A program made the position numbers and the translations under genes. Positions 49,787 through 57,213 of a stretch of 64,000 nucleotides of DNA are shown one piece after another. This DNA comes from Streptomyces sp. TLI_053 (lineage in GTDB: Bacteria; Actinomycetota; Actinomycetes; Streptomycetales; Streptomycetaceae), in contig NZ_LT629775.1 of assembly GCF_900105395.1 (NCBI RefSeq), positions 9,017,501 through 9,081,500 on the forward strand, in the 5' to 3' direction. The notes below the pieces were generated by a model. That model made no database searches, was not told the DNA's origin, and saw nothing but the letters and a program-made list of their open reading frames with translations. The number at the start of each line of letters is the position of its first letter. The first letter of the stretch is position 1.

Positions 49787-49980
49787 GATCGGCGGGTCCT
49801 ACACGGCTCGTCCCGCGACGGGTCCCGATCGGCGGGTCCCGATCGGCGGGTCCCGATCGGCGGGTCCCGATCGGCGGGTCCCGATCGGCGGGTCCCGATC
49901 GGCGGGTCCCGAACGACGGGCCCCGCGCAACGGATCCCGCGCAACGGGCCCCGTACAACGAATCCCGCACAACGAACGAG
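49787..49980. repeat. 14-bp minisatellite
   Basis: Six perfect tandem copies of GATCGGCGGGTCCC (49827-49910). They are flanked on the right by five decaying units with the same 14-bp phase (49911-49980) and on the left by a further copy with one mismatch at 49787 and two degenerate units. The last unit ends just before the ribosome site (AGAAGGGA) of the 276-residue protein gene, so the repeat lies in its leader or promoter. Confidence 0.92.
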
Positions 49981-49993
49981 AGAAGGGACCCGC

Positions 49994-50824
49994 ATGGCCC
50001 GGACGACCCCGGCGGCCCCGAAGCGGTCGGCCCGGACGGCACAGGCGGCGGACGGCCCCGCCGGACCGCGCCGCCGAGTCCGCCCGCGCACGGCGATCCT
50101 GGCCGCCCTCGCGGTTGCCGCTGCCGCCCTCGGCGGCCTGGTCGCCTACCGGAACGTCGACGACGGTTCCGGCGAGCGCCCGGTGACCGTGGACGAGGCG
50201 TCCAGGCTGGCCCTGTCCCGCCTCGACCTCTACCAGGCCAGCCCGGTGAAGGTCGCCCTCACCGCCGCCGAGGGCGGGGACGTCTCGGTCCGGGTCGAGG
50301 GCGTGGTCGACTACCGGAACCGCCGCGGCGTGGGCCGCTACTGGACCACGGGAGCGAGCGGCCCGCTCGACCACGGCCTGGTGGTGTGGGACGCCGGCGG
50401 CCTCGGGCTCGCCCCCGAACCCGCCGGGGTCGACGGCCCGGCCTGGAAGCAGGCCGAACGCGTCCCCCGGCAGGGCTGGTCGCCCCGCACCTACACGGCC
50501 GACCCGTTGGACGCCGGGCTGCAGCTCGTCGTCCAGCTCGGTGCGGACCGGCCCGACAACCCGCTGCTGCTCGCCCAGTCCGGGGCCCGCAGGCTCGGCG
50601 GGGAGCGGATCGACGGTCGGGACTACGACCGGTTCGCCGGTCCGCGTGCCCAGGGCGCGGCCCCCGACGGCGAACGCTCGCCGCTCACCTACTGGGTGGA
50701 CGGCGAGGGCGGCCTGCGGCGGGTGACGATGCGGATGCCCGGCCTGGGCACGCCGACCGCGGTGGAGTTCTTCGGGCAGGACGGCGCTGCCGTCCTGCCC
50801 GAAGCGCCCTGGCTCACCGGCTGA
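49994..50824 (+). CDS. Hypothetical membrane-anchored extracytoplasmic protein
   Basis: 276 residues. A basic, Arg-rich cytoplasmic N-terminus (~1-32) leads to one membrane segment (TAILAALAVAAAALGGLVAY), then a ~220-residue external domain. That domain is mixed alpha/beta, with LGGERIDGRDYDRFAG and LTYWVDGEGGLRRVTMRMPG, resembling LppX/LprG-type lipid-binding or outer-leaflet proteins in general pattern only. There is no lipobox. AAGGGA lies six bases before ATG. A 14-bp minisatellite lies upstream and a palindrome array immediately downstream of its stop. Its last ~110 bp are copied, with a frameshift, at 53215-53334. Confidence 0.7.
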   Translation: MARTTPAAPKRSARTAQAADGPAGPRRRVRPRTAILAALAVAAAALGGLVAYRNVDDGSGERPVTVDEASRLALSRLDLYQASPVKVALTAAEGGDVSVRVEGVVDYRNRRGVGRYWTTGASGPLDHGLVVWDAGGLGLAPEPAGVDGPAWKQAERVPRQGWSPRTYTADPLDAGLQLVVQLGADRPDNPLLLAQSGARRLGGERIDGRDYDRFAGPRAQGAAPDGERSPLTYWVDGEGGLRRVTMRMPGLGTPTAVEFFGQDGAAVLPEAPWLTG

Positions 50825-50826
50825 GC

Positions 50827-50918
50827 AATTGGCCGAGCAGCCAATTAGCTTATTGGGCGGATGGCCAATGTACAGTATTGGTCGAGTGACCAATTTTACT
50901 ATTGGTCAACTGCCCAAT
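50827..50918. repeat. Array of four phased ATTGG/CCAAT palindromes
   Basis: Four 18-bp dyads with arms ATTGG and CCAAT: 50828-50845, 50852-50869, 50877-50894 and 50901-50918. The starts are spaced 24, 25 and 24 bp. The third is ATTGGTC-GAGT-GACCAAT and the first ATTGGC-N6-GCCAAT. The array is markedly AT-richer than its surroundings. It lies between two convergent genes, directly after the stop of the upstream one. A degenerate copy is at 53339-53429. Confidence 0.88.
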
Positions 50919-50954
50919 ACTGTCGCGCGGCCTGGCCAGGTCCTGCCGGGGCCA

Positions 50955-51302
50955 TCAGCGGTGCCCCAGGATGTTGACCACCCGTCCGTTGGGATCGCGC
51001 ACGAAGAAGCGGCGCACTCCCCATTCCTCGTCCTGCAGCGGGTGGACGATCTCCGCGCCGCTCTCGCGCATCGCCGCGTACGCCGCGTCCACGTCGTCCA
51101 CCTCGATGCTCAGGTCGGGGGCGACGGGTGCCGTCCTGTCCTCGGTCATGACGCTGATCTGCGCCGCCGGGCTGGACGGGGAGGCGAGCGTCATGATCCA
51201 ACCGTGGTTCATGACCTCCTCGAAGCCCAGCAGCCCGTAGAACTCCCGGCTCTCCGGCGCAGCAGCGGAGACGATGTTGGGCACGACACGGCGAACGGCC
51301 AT
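50955..51302 (-). CDS. VOC-family (glyoxalase/bleomycin-resistance fold) protein
   Basis: 115 residues, one VOC domain of two beta-alpha-beta-beta-beta units. Typical stretches are RVVPNIVSAAAPESREFYGLLGFEEVM, LSIEVDDVDAAYAAM and RRFFVRDPNGRVVNILGHR. May bind a small molecule or metal; substrate unknown. Convergent with the 276-residue membrane protein; the palindrome array lies between them. The stop-proximal ~35 bp of this gene seem to be included in the downstream segmental duplication (about 53470-53485), but the rest of the gene is missing from that copy. Confidence 0.88.
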   Translation of the reverse strand: MAVRRVVPNIVSAAAPESREFYGLLGFEEVMNHGWIMTLASPSSPAAQISVMTEDRTAPVAPDLSIEVDDVDAAYAAMRESGAEIVHPLQDEEWGVRRFFVRDPNGRVVNILGHR

Positions 51303-51715
51303 CGACGGACTCCCCGCACGAACGAATCTGACTCCACGACTCCGGGAACACTACTGCGCGTCCACCGTCGCACGCTCGTGCGACCTACGGCCCCGTGGGT
51401 TCGAAGGCCCGTGGGGCCATGGGCTCCTGGGCGTCTTCGACGAGGGCCGCCGACGAGGAAGCCGTCGGGACGGACCCGGTGTCGGACGTCCTCGGTGGTG
51501 CTGGCCTCGAACGTCCCCGTCCCCGTCCCCGTCCCGTCGCCACGACTCGACGGCACGGGTCCCGCCCGGGGGCTCTCACCGGGCAGCCCGACGCGGTGGA
51601 CGCCAACCCTCACGGTGAGCCCGCATGGGTGCGGCGCGACGGGGAAGGCGAGGCCCGCACGCGGCACCCGGCACCGGGCCGGGCGTCGCCGAACCGTACG
51701 GGAGAGGACAGCACC
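51303..51715. other. Intergenic stretch with GTCCCC repeat
   Basis: 413 bp between the VOC start and the 45-residue protein. It contains a short run of GTCCCC hexamers (about 51513-51536). No gene is supported; promoters for both neighbours are expected here. Confidence 0.4.
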
Positions 51716-51853
51716 ATGATGACGACAGTGGCGCTCATGGCTCTGGTGATACTGCTCTTCGGCGCCGGGCTCGGTCTGACCGCGGTCGCGGCGGGCCTCG
51801 CGAGCAGGCTCGGTCGTTCGGCCTCCCGCCGCCGCCGCTCCTCCCGGTACTGA
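51716..51853 (+). CDS. Small single-pass membrane protein (45 residues)
   Basis: MMTTVALMALVILLFGAGLG opens a single hydrophobic helix, ending in a basic Ser/Arg tail (RSASRRRRSSRY). GGAGAGGA lies seven bases upstream of ATG 51716; ATG 51719 is also possible. It precedes the DUF1206 gene by 113 bp in the same direction. A diverged copy of the coding stretch sits in the decayed duplication (53521-53657), where the start is lost but LGLTAVAM and the RRRFSRY end are still readable. Function unknown. Confidence 0.65.
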   Translation: MMTTVALMALVILLFGAGLGLTAVAAGLASRLGRSASRRRRSSRY

Positions 51854-51966
51854 CCGGTCGACACGGACCCGATGCGGACCCGACACGGACCCGGCCGGGG
51901 TCCGGCGGGGACCCGACCCACCCGGCCCGAACCAGTGGCCGCGGCAGCGAGACGAGGGAGCTGAGG

Positions 51967-52800
51967 GTGTACTCACGGACTGCGGAAGGACGGCCCGCCC
52001 GGCGGCAGCCGACCGCCCCCACCGCCGGACGGGGCCTGCGCCTGGCCGGACGTGCCGGCTTCACGGCCCGCGGCGTCGTCTACGTCCTGGTGGGACTGCT
52101 CGCCCTCCGGATCGCGGCCGGCGACGGGTCCGACGAGGCCGACCGGCAGGGTGCGCTGCGCCAGGTCGCCGAGCAGCCCTTCGGCGAGGCCGCACTCTGG
52201 CTGTTGGTGGCTGGCTTCGCGGGCATGGCACTGTGGCGCGCCTCGACGGCGGTCCTCGGCCGGGGCGGCGACCACAAAGCCGCCAAGCGGCTGCTGAACG
52301 CCGGCCGGGCGCTGTTCTACGCCGCGGTGTGCTGGGGCACCGCGGCCTTCGCCGCCGGAGCGGGCGGCGAGTCGGACGGCGACGGGAAGTCCCGGACCTG
52401 GACGGCGCACGCTCTCGGCCTCCCGACGGGACGCGTCCTGGTCACCGTGGCCGGACTGGTCGTGGCGGGAGTCGGAGTGGGTACCGCCGTCCAGGCCCTG
52501 CGACGCCGGTTCCTGCGGAAACTGTCGACCGGCCGGATGGGACACCGAACGCGGACGGCCGTCACCATCGTGGGCATGGCCGGCAACACGGCGCGCGGCA
52601 CGGTCTTCACGGCGGCGGGTGTCTTCCTCGTCACCGCGGCCGTCCGCTTCGATCCTCAGCGGGCCAAGGGACTCGACGACACACTGCGCAGCCTCGCCGA
52701 CACGGCTGCCGGCCCTTCGCTGCTCGCCGCCGTGGCATTCGGCCTGCTGCTCTTCGGGATCTTCTCCTTCCTGTCGGCGCGCTGGCGCTCGTTCGACTGA
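51967..52800 (+). CDS. DUF1206 membrane protein
   Basis: 277 residues, with six hydrophobic segments arranged as three similar pairs. Each pair begins with a Gly-Arg/Thr-x-Arg-Gly type motif (LAGRAGFTARGVVYVLVGLLALRIA, NAGRALFYAAVCWGTAA, GMAGNTARGTVFTAAGVFLV), as expected for this family of three repeated two-helix units. GTG 51967 with GAGGGAG upstream. Function unknown; family members are common in actinomycetes and often near stress genes. The first ~35 codons reappear in the decayed duplication near 53767-53860. Confidence 0.88.
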   Translation: MYSRTAEGRPARRQPTAPTAGRGLRLAGRAGFTARGVVYVLVGLLALRIAAGDGSDEADRQGALRQVAEQPFGEAALWLLVAGFAGMALWRASTAVLGRGGDHKAAKRLLNAGRALFYAAVCWGTAAFAAGAGGESDGDGKSRTWTAHALGLPTGRVLVTVAGLVVAGVGVGTAVQALRRRFLRKLSTGRMGHRTRTAVTIVGMAGNTARGTVFTAAGVFLVTAAVRFDPQRAKGLDDTLRSLADTAAGPSLLAAVAFGLLLFGIFSFLSARWRSFD

Positions 52801-53214
52801 CCGGAGCCGTCCGGCCCGGCCCGTGGACACGGACCGACCTCGCGCGGGCCGCGTACCCGGGGCCGTCGCTCATTCGGTGCCACGGCGAACCCGCCGACCG
52901 GAGCGGGGCGGCGGCCGTTCGCGCGAGTCGCCGGAGTCCACAGCTCGCCGCCCGGGCGGGTGGTGTCCGCGGCCCGCCGCCCGTACGGGACTGCTCCGGT
53001 GAGTGTCCGCCACGGGAGTGTCCGGAGCGACCGGTCGGACACTGGCCGGGGGAGCGGGCCCCCTGCCCGGCCGGGCTGTTGCCGTCGGAGCCGGTGCGGG
53101 CCCGTCCGTGCCACCCCGATCGGCCCTGTCCGGAGTCCCGGCCCGGGCGCAGAGGACGGGGGCGTCGCCCGCGTTACTTTCGGCACCGCCGGACGGGCCG
53201 AGCCCGAGAATACC
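52801..53214. other. Non-coding stretch after DUF1206 gene
   Basis: 414 bp with no supportable gene, no clear terminator and no match to neighbouring repeats. Confidence 0.4.
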
Positions 53215-53860
53215 GAGGGCGGCCTGCGGCGGGTGACGATGCGGATGCCCGGCCTGGGTATGCCGACCGCGGTGGAGTTCGCCGGGCGGGGACGGCGTCG
53301 CCGTCCTGCCTGAAGCTCCCTGGCTCACCGGCTGAACAATTGGCCGAGTAGCCAATTAGCTTATTGGCCAGATGGCCAACTTGCAGTATTGATTGAGTGA
53401 CCAATAGCGCTATTAGTCAAGTGCCCAATACTGAAGCGCGCCGCCTGGCCGGGTCCTGCCGGGTCCCGGCAGTGGTGCCCCAGGTGCAGTTCGGCGGCGC
53501 CCGGCCTGGTGACGGCGACCCCCACGATTACGTCAGTGGCAGTCATGGCCAGCTGATACTGCTCTTCGATGCCAGGCTCGGTCTGACCGCGGTCGCGATG
53601 GTCCTCGGGAGCGGGTTCGGCCGCCCGGCGGCCCGCCGCCGCTTCTCCCGGTACTGACCGGTCGACCCGGACCCGGACTCACCCCGACCCGGCCCCGGCC
53701 CCGGACCCGCCCGACCCAATGGCCGCAGCAGCGAGTGGCCGCGCCAGCGAGACGAAGAAAGCTGACGGTGTACTCGCGGACTGCGGAAGGGCGGCCCGCC
53801 CGGCGGCCGTGGAGCGCCCCCAGCCGCCGGACGGCGCCCGCACCGGCGCCGCCGCCCGGC
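53215..53860 (+). pseudogene. Decayed segmental duplication of 50,706-52,050
   Basis: In order: a copy of the last ~110 bp of the 276-residue protein gene (VTMRMPGLG still readable, frameshifted by one extra G near 53290); a degenerate palindrome array; the terminal bases of the VOC gene; the 45-residue membrane peptide without a good start (to 53657); and the first codons of DUF1206 (TVYSRTAEGRPARR at ~53765). Most of the VOC gene and the following 400 bp are missing. No open gene survives. Confidence 0.82.
53339..53429. repeat. Degenerate copy of the palindrome array
   Basis: Four sites with the same 24/25/24-bp phasing as 50827-50918 (53339-53356, 53363-53380, 53388-53405, 53412-53429). 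The first is intact. The second has gained a TTGGCCA-GA-TGGCCAA dyad. The third and fourth have lost left-arm bases (ATTGATT, ATTAG). Confidence 0.82.
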
Positions 53861-53887
53861 CGCCAGCGGTCCGCCGGCTCCGCAGAC

Positions 53888-54030
53888 GACCGGAGTGACC
53901 GGGGTGACCGGGGTGACCGGGGTGACCGGACCACCGGGGTGACCGGGTGACCGGGTGACCGAGGGAACGAGGCAACCGGGGTGACCGGACCGCCGGGTGA
54001 CCGGGGTGACCGGGGGAACAAGGCCACCGC
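53888..54030. repeat. 9-bp repeat run (GACCGGGGT)
   Basis: About ten copies of GACCGGGGT and shorter variants (GACCGGGT), partly interrupted, lie between the decayed duplication and the beta-helix gene stop. Confidence 0.8.
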
Positions 54031-54040
54031 GCGACAGCCC

Positions 54041-55384
54041 TCAGCCCGCCGGGCGCGGCGGCAGCGATCCGGCGTCCGTAGGCAGCGGGTACGCCGCCGG
54101 GTCCACCGGCCCGGGCAGCCCGACCGCCGGGCGGGCCGGCGCCGCCGGATCGACCGCGGACGGCTGTGCGGGCGGCGCCGCCACCTGGCTGAACGGCACC
54201 CCCGGCGGTGCCTGCACCGGCGCCGGCCGCCCGGCCGCCAGCGGTCCGCGTCCCGCGCCGCCGCAGGGCGCCGCCGCCTCCAGTCCCTCCGGGCTCTGGG
54301 TGCCGGGCCGGTTCCCGCCGAAGCAGTTGCCGGGATCGACGGATGCCAGCACGAGGTCCGCGCCGTTGCCGTCCACCTGGTTGCCCTCGACCCGGTTGCC
54401 GCTCGCCGGGTGCCCCGCCGGATCGGTGACGACCACCCCGGCCGCGCGGTTGCCCCGGACGAGGTTGCGCTCCACCCGGTTCGCCGTCCCGCCGCCGATC
54501 CCGATCCCGATGCCGAAGCCGCCGTCCGCCTGCTGCGGGCTGTCGGCCGCGTTGTTGTCGACCACGACGTTGCCCGCGATCACCGCGCCGTGCTGCGGCG
54601 CCAGCGCCTCCAGGTCGTTGGAGTTCACCGTGACCCCCACCCGGTTCCCGGCCACCCGGTTGCCCAGGATCGACAGGCCGTCCGAGGCGTTGGTCAGCTC
54701 CACGCCGACCGCGTTGCGCTCCACCGTGTTGCCGCGCACCACCGTGTCGCAGGGCTTGCACTGGCCGACGTAGATCCCGGAGTCGGCGTGCCCGGAGGCG
54801 TAGGAGTCCTCGATCACACCGCCGCGCGCGTCGAACGCGTAGATGCCGTACAGGCCGTTGTTGTACGCCGTCACCCCGGTCGCCCGGAAGCCCTGCACGG
54901 GCGGGAAGCGGGCGGTGTCCAGCGGGTCGTACGCCGAGCCGCCCGCCCCGCGCTGCTGCAGCTTCTCGTCGGTGACGCCGGTGAACAGCACGCCGTTGGC
55001 CAGGAAGTGGTGCACGGTGAGGTTCTCCACCACCGAGCCGGGGCCGGTGACGGTGATGCCGTTGGCCAGCTTGAGTCCGCCGTCGAGGAGCACGGCCGAG
55101 CGGTCGGTCCCGCGCAGTACCAGGTTGCTCCTGGCGACCCGCACGCTCTCGCGGTAGGTGCCGGGGCCGATCAGCACCGTGTCGCCGTCGCGCGCGACGT
55201 CCACGGCCCGCTGGACGGTGGGGAAGTCCTCCGGCACCCGGATCACCGTACCGGCCGGGTGTGCGGCGTCGTGCGAGCCGGAACCGGATCCGGTACCGCC
55301 GGAGGAACACCCGGCGACCGTCCCGGCTGCCAGTGCCAGCACCACCCCGAGAGTCAACTGACGAACACGAAACGTGATTTGCAT
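54041..55384 (-). CDS. Right-handed beta-helix repeat lipoprotein
   Basis: 447 residues from ATG 55384. Signal segment LTLGVVLALAAGTVAGC with lipobox Cys near residue 26. Then a parallel beta-helix (pectate-lyase-like / NosD-like): TVIRVPEDFPTVQRAVDVARDGDTVLIGPGTY is the characteristic first coil, followed by many rungs such as VVRGNTVERNAVGVELTNAS and ILGNRVAGNRVGVTVNSN. The C-terminal ~100 residues are Pro/Ala-rich and disordered. Possible roles are polysaccharide binding or lysis, or surface structure. No catalytic residues can be assigned. Divergent from the DyP peroxidase with only 31 bp between starts, so the two promoters must overlap. Confidence 0.88.
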   Translation of the reverse strand: MQITFRVRQLTLGVVLALAAGTVAGCSSGGTGSGSGSHDAAHPAGTVIRVPEDFPTVQRAVDVARDGDTVLIGPGTYRESVRVARSNLVLRGTDRSAVLLDGGLKLANGITVTGPGSVVENLTVHHFLANGVLFTGVTDEKLQQRGAGGSAYDPLDTARFPPVQGFRATGVTAYNNGLYGIYAFDARGGVIEDSYASGHADSGIYVGQCKPCDTVVRGNTVERNAVGVELTNASDGLSILGNRVAGNRVGVTVNSNDLEALAPQHGAVIAGNVVVDNNAADSPQQADGGFGIGIGIGGGTANRVERNLVRGNRAAGVVVTDPAGHPASGNRVEGNQVDGNGADLVLASVDPGNCFGGNRPGTQSPEGLEAAAPCGGAGRGPLAAGRPAPVQAPPGVPFSQVAAPPAQPSAVDPAAPARPAVGLPGPVDPAAYPLPTDAGSLPPRPAG

Positions 55385-55415
55385 AGGACGTGTTCTATCG
55401 TCTCCAATAGGGCGC

Positions 55416-56672
55416 ATGCCCACCGAACCGGAGAACACGCCGCCGCCGGACCCGCCCGACGGTCCACCGGCGAGCGGCCCCGGACGGCGCCGCGCCCTGC
55501 TGGCGGCCGGCGCGGTGATCGCGGCCGGCGTCGGCGCGGCCGTCGGCGAACTGGCCACCGGGGGGACCCTGTTCGGCGGCGCGGCCGGATCCGGCCGGGC
55601 CCCGGGGGGTGCCGCCGGTCCGGCCGCGCCGCCGCAGGACGGCGCGATCCCGTTCCACGGGGCCCGCCAGTCCGGGCTGACGGGGCCTCAACTTGCCGCC
55701 ACCAGGCTGCTGGCCTTCGACCTTCCGCCGAACTCCCCGACCGCCGAACGGTCTTCGCTGCGCGCGCTGCTCGCCGACTGGACCGGCCTGCTCTCCGCCA
55801 CGGCGGCCGGTACGCCCCACGACCCGCGACTGCGGGGCGACGACGGGCCGCCCCGCACCGCCTCACTGGTCGGCCTCGGCCCGGCCCTCGCCGCCCGGCT
55901 GGGCCTCGCCGTGCCCGGTGGACTCGCCGAGCCTCCGCCCTTCCCCGGCGACCGTCTCGATCCGGCGCGCGGCGGCGGGGACCTGCTGCTGCAGCTCTCC
56001 GCCACCGACCCCTGGACCCTCGCCGTCCTCACCGAACTCGCCGGCTCGGCCGCCCACTCCGCCGGGTTCGTACCCCGCTGGTCGCAGTCCGGCTTCCTGC
56101 CCACGACCCGTCCGGGTGCCACTCCGCGCAACCTGTTCGGCTTCAAGGACGGCACCGCCAACCCGGACGAGGAGGCCGCCCGCCAGTGGGTCTGGGGCCC
56201 GCCCGGCCCGCACGAGAACGCCACCGTCCTGGTGTACCGGCGGATCCGGATGGACACCGCCGCCTTCGCGGCCCTCCCCGCCGAGCGGCAGCAGGCCGCG
56301 ATGGGCCGTCGTGCCGCCGACGGTGCCCCACTGACCGGCACGGCCGAGCGCGACGAGCCCGACCTCTACGCCAAGCACCCGGACGGCGCCTACGTCATCC
56401 CCGCCACCGCCCACGTCCGGCTCACCGGCCCCCGCCTCGACGGCGGCGCCCGCATGCTCCGGCGCGGCTACAGCTACGACGACGCCCCGGACGACCGCGG
56501 CCTGCTCTTCGCCGCCTTCGTGCGCGACACCGCCCAGTTCACCCGCGTGCAGAGCCGCCTCGCCGAGCGCGACGCCCTCAACCCCTTCCTCACCCACACG
56601 GCCTCGGCGGTCGCGTACGTGCTTCCCGGAGCCCCGCCGGGCACCGTCCTCGGTGCGGGGCTGCTCGACTGA
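55416..56672 (+). CDS. Tat-exported DyP-type heme peroxidase (EfeB-like)
   Basis: 418 residues. N-terminal GRRRALLAAGAVIAAGVGAA is a twin-arginine signal. The DyP signature GFKDGTANPDEE (~residues 242-253) supplies the distal Asp; the proximal heme His is in TAHVRLTGPR, followed by MLRRGYSYDDAPDD as in EfeB. Oxidises dyes, phenols or heme-related substrates with H2O2 outside the membrane; EfeB relatives take part in iron uptake, but no EfeU or EfeO gene is seen here. ATG 55416 chosen as first Met before the Tat signal; ribosome site weak (AGGG). Confidence 0.93.
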   Translation: MPTEPENTPPPDPPDGPPASGPGRRRALLAAGAVIAAGVGAAVGELATGGTLFGGAAGSGRAPGGAAGPAAPPQDGAIPFHGARQSGLTGPQLAATRLLAFDLPPNSPTAERSSLRALLADWTGLLSATAAGTPHDPRLRGDDGPPRTASLVGLGPALAARLGLAVPGGLAEPPPFPGDRLDPARGGGDLLLQLSATDPWTLAVLTELAGSAAHSAGFVPRWSQSGFLPTTRPGATPRNLFGFKDGTANPDEEAARQWVWGPPGPHENATVLVYRRIRMDTAAFAALPAERQQAAMGRRAADGAPLTGTAERDEPDLYAKHPDGAYVIPATAHVRLTGPRLDGGARMLRRGYSYDDAPDDRGLLFAAFVRDTAQFTRVQSRLAERDALNPFLTHTASAVAYVLPGAPPGTVLGAGLLD

Positions 56673-56742
56673 CGGCCCAGGGGAGCCCGTTGCGCGGGCC
56701 TCGGGGCGATCACGGGCGCGGACGCATGACAGGCTGCCCCGC

Positions 56743-57156
56743 ATGATGATCAGTGATTCGTCGCAGGCCGACGACGAGGTGTTGGTGGTGCGTCCCGAGC
56801 TGACGGACACCGAGCTCAACGAGCTGTTCGGCGCGTCCTGGCCGGCCCACAGCCCGGTCTCCTTCGCGCCGATGCTGGCCCGCAGCCTGACCTGGATCGC
56901 GGCCCGCCGGGGGAACCGGCTGGTCGGATTCGTCAACGTCGTCGGCGACGGCGGTGCGCACGCCTTCGTCCTGGACACCACCGTGCACCCGGACGAGCGC
57001 CGGCACGGGCTCGGGACACGGCTGGTCCGGGCGGCCGCCGAGGAGGCGAGGGCGTCCGGCGCGCAGTGGCTGCACGTCGACTACGAACCGCACCTGGAGT
57101 CCTTCTACGGGCAGTGCGGATTCCGGCCGACCGCCGCCGGGCTGATGCGCCTCTGA
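56743..57156 (+). CDS. GNAT-family N-acetyltransferase
   Basis: 137 residues. The acetyl-CoA motif A is VHPDERRHGLGTRLVRAAAEEA (Q/R-x-x-G-x-G/A type, here RRHGLG). The C-terminal strand HVDYEPHLESFYGQCGFRPTAAGLM is typical of small-molecule or peptide acetyltransferases of this group. Substrate unknown. ATG 56743, or 56746 one codon later. Follows the DyP gene by 70 bp. Confidence 0.9.
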   Translation: MMISDSSQADDEVLVVRPELTDTELNELFGASWPAHSPVSFAPMLARSLTWIAARRGNRLVGFVNVVGDGGAHAFVLDTTVHPDERRHGLGTRLVRAAAEEARASGAQWLHVDYEPHLESFYGQCGFRPTAAGLMRL

Positions 57157-57213
57157 GCGGGGGCGCCTCTGAGCGGGGTGCCCCCGGGGTGCCTCCCGGG
57201 AGTCGGCGGGGAC

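Noticed and set aside
50827..50918. CRISPR-like array
   Set aside because: Repeats are 18-bp dyads with 6-7-bp spacers, far shorter than CRISPR units, and no cas genes are present.
52801..53340. Plus-strand open frames in the gap after DUF1206
   Set aside because: No ribosome site, family motif or sensible composition; part is a frameshifted copy of the 276-residue protein end.
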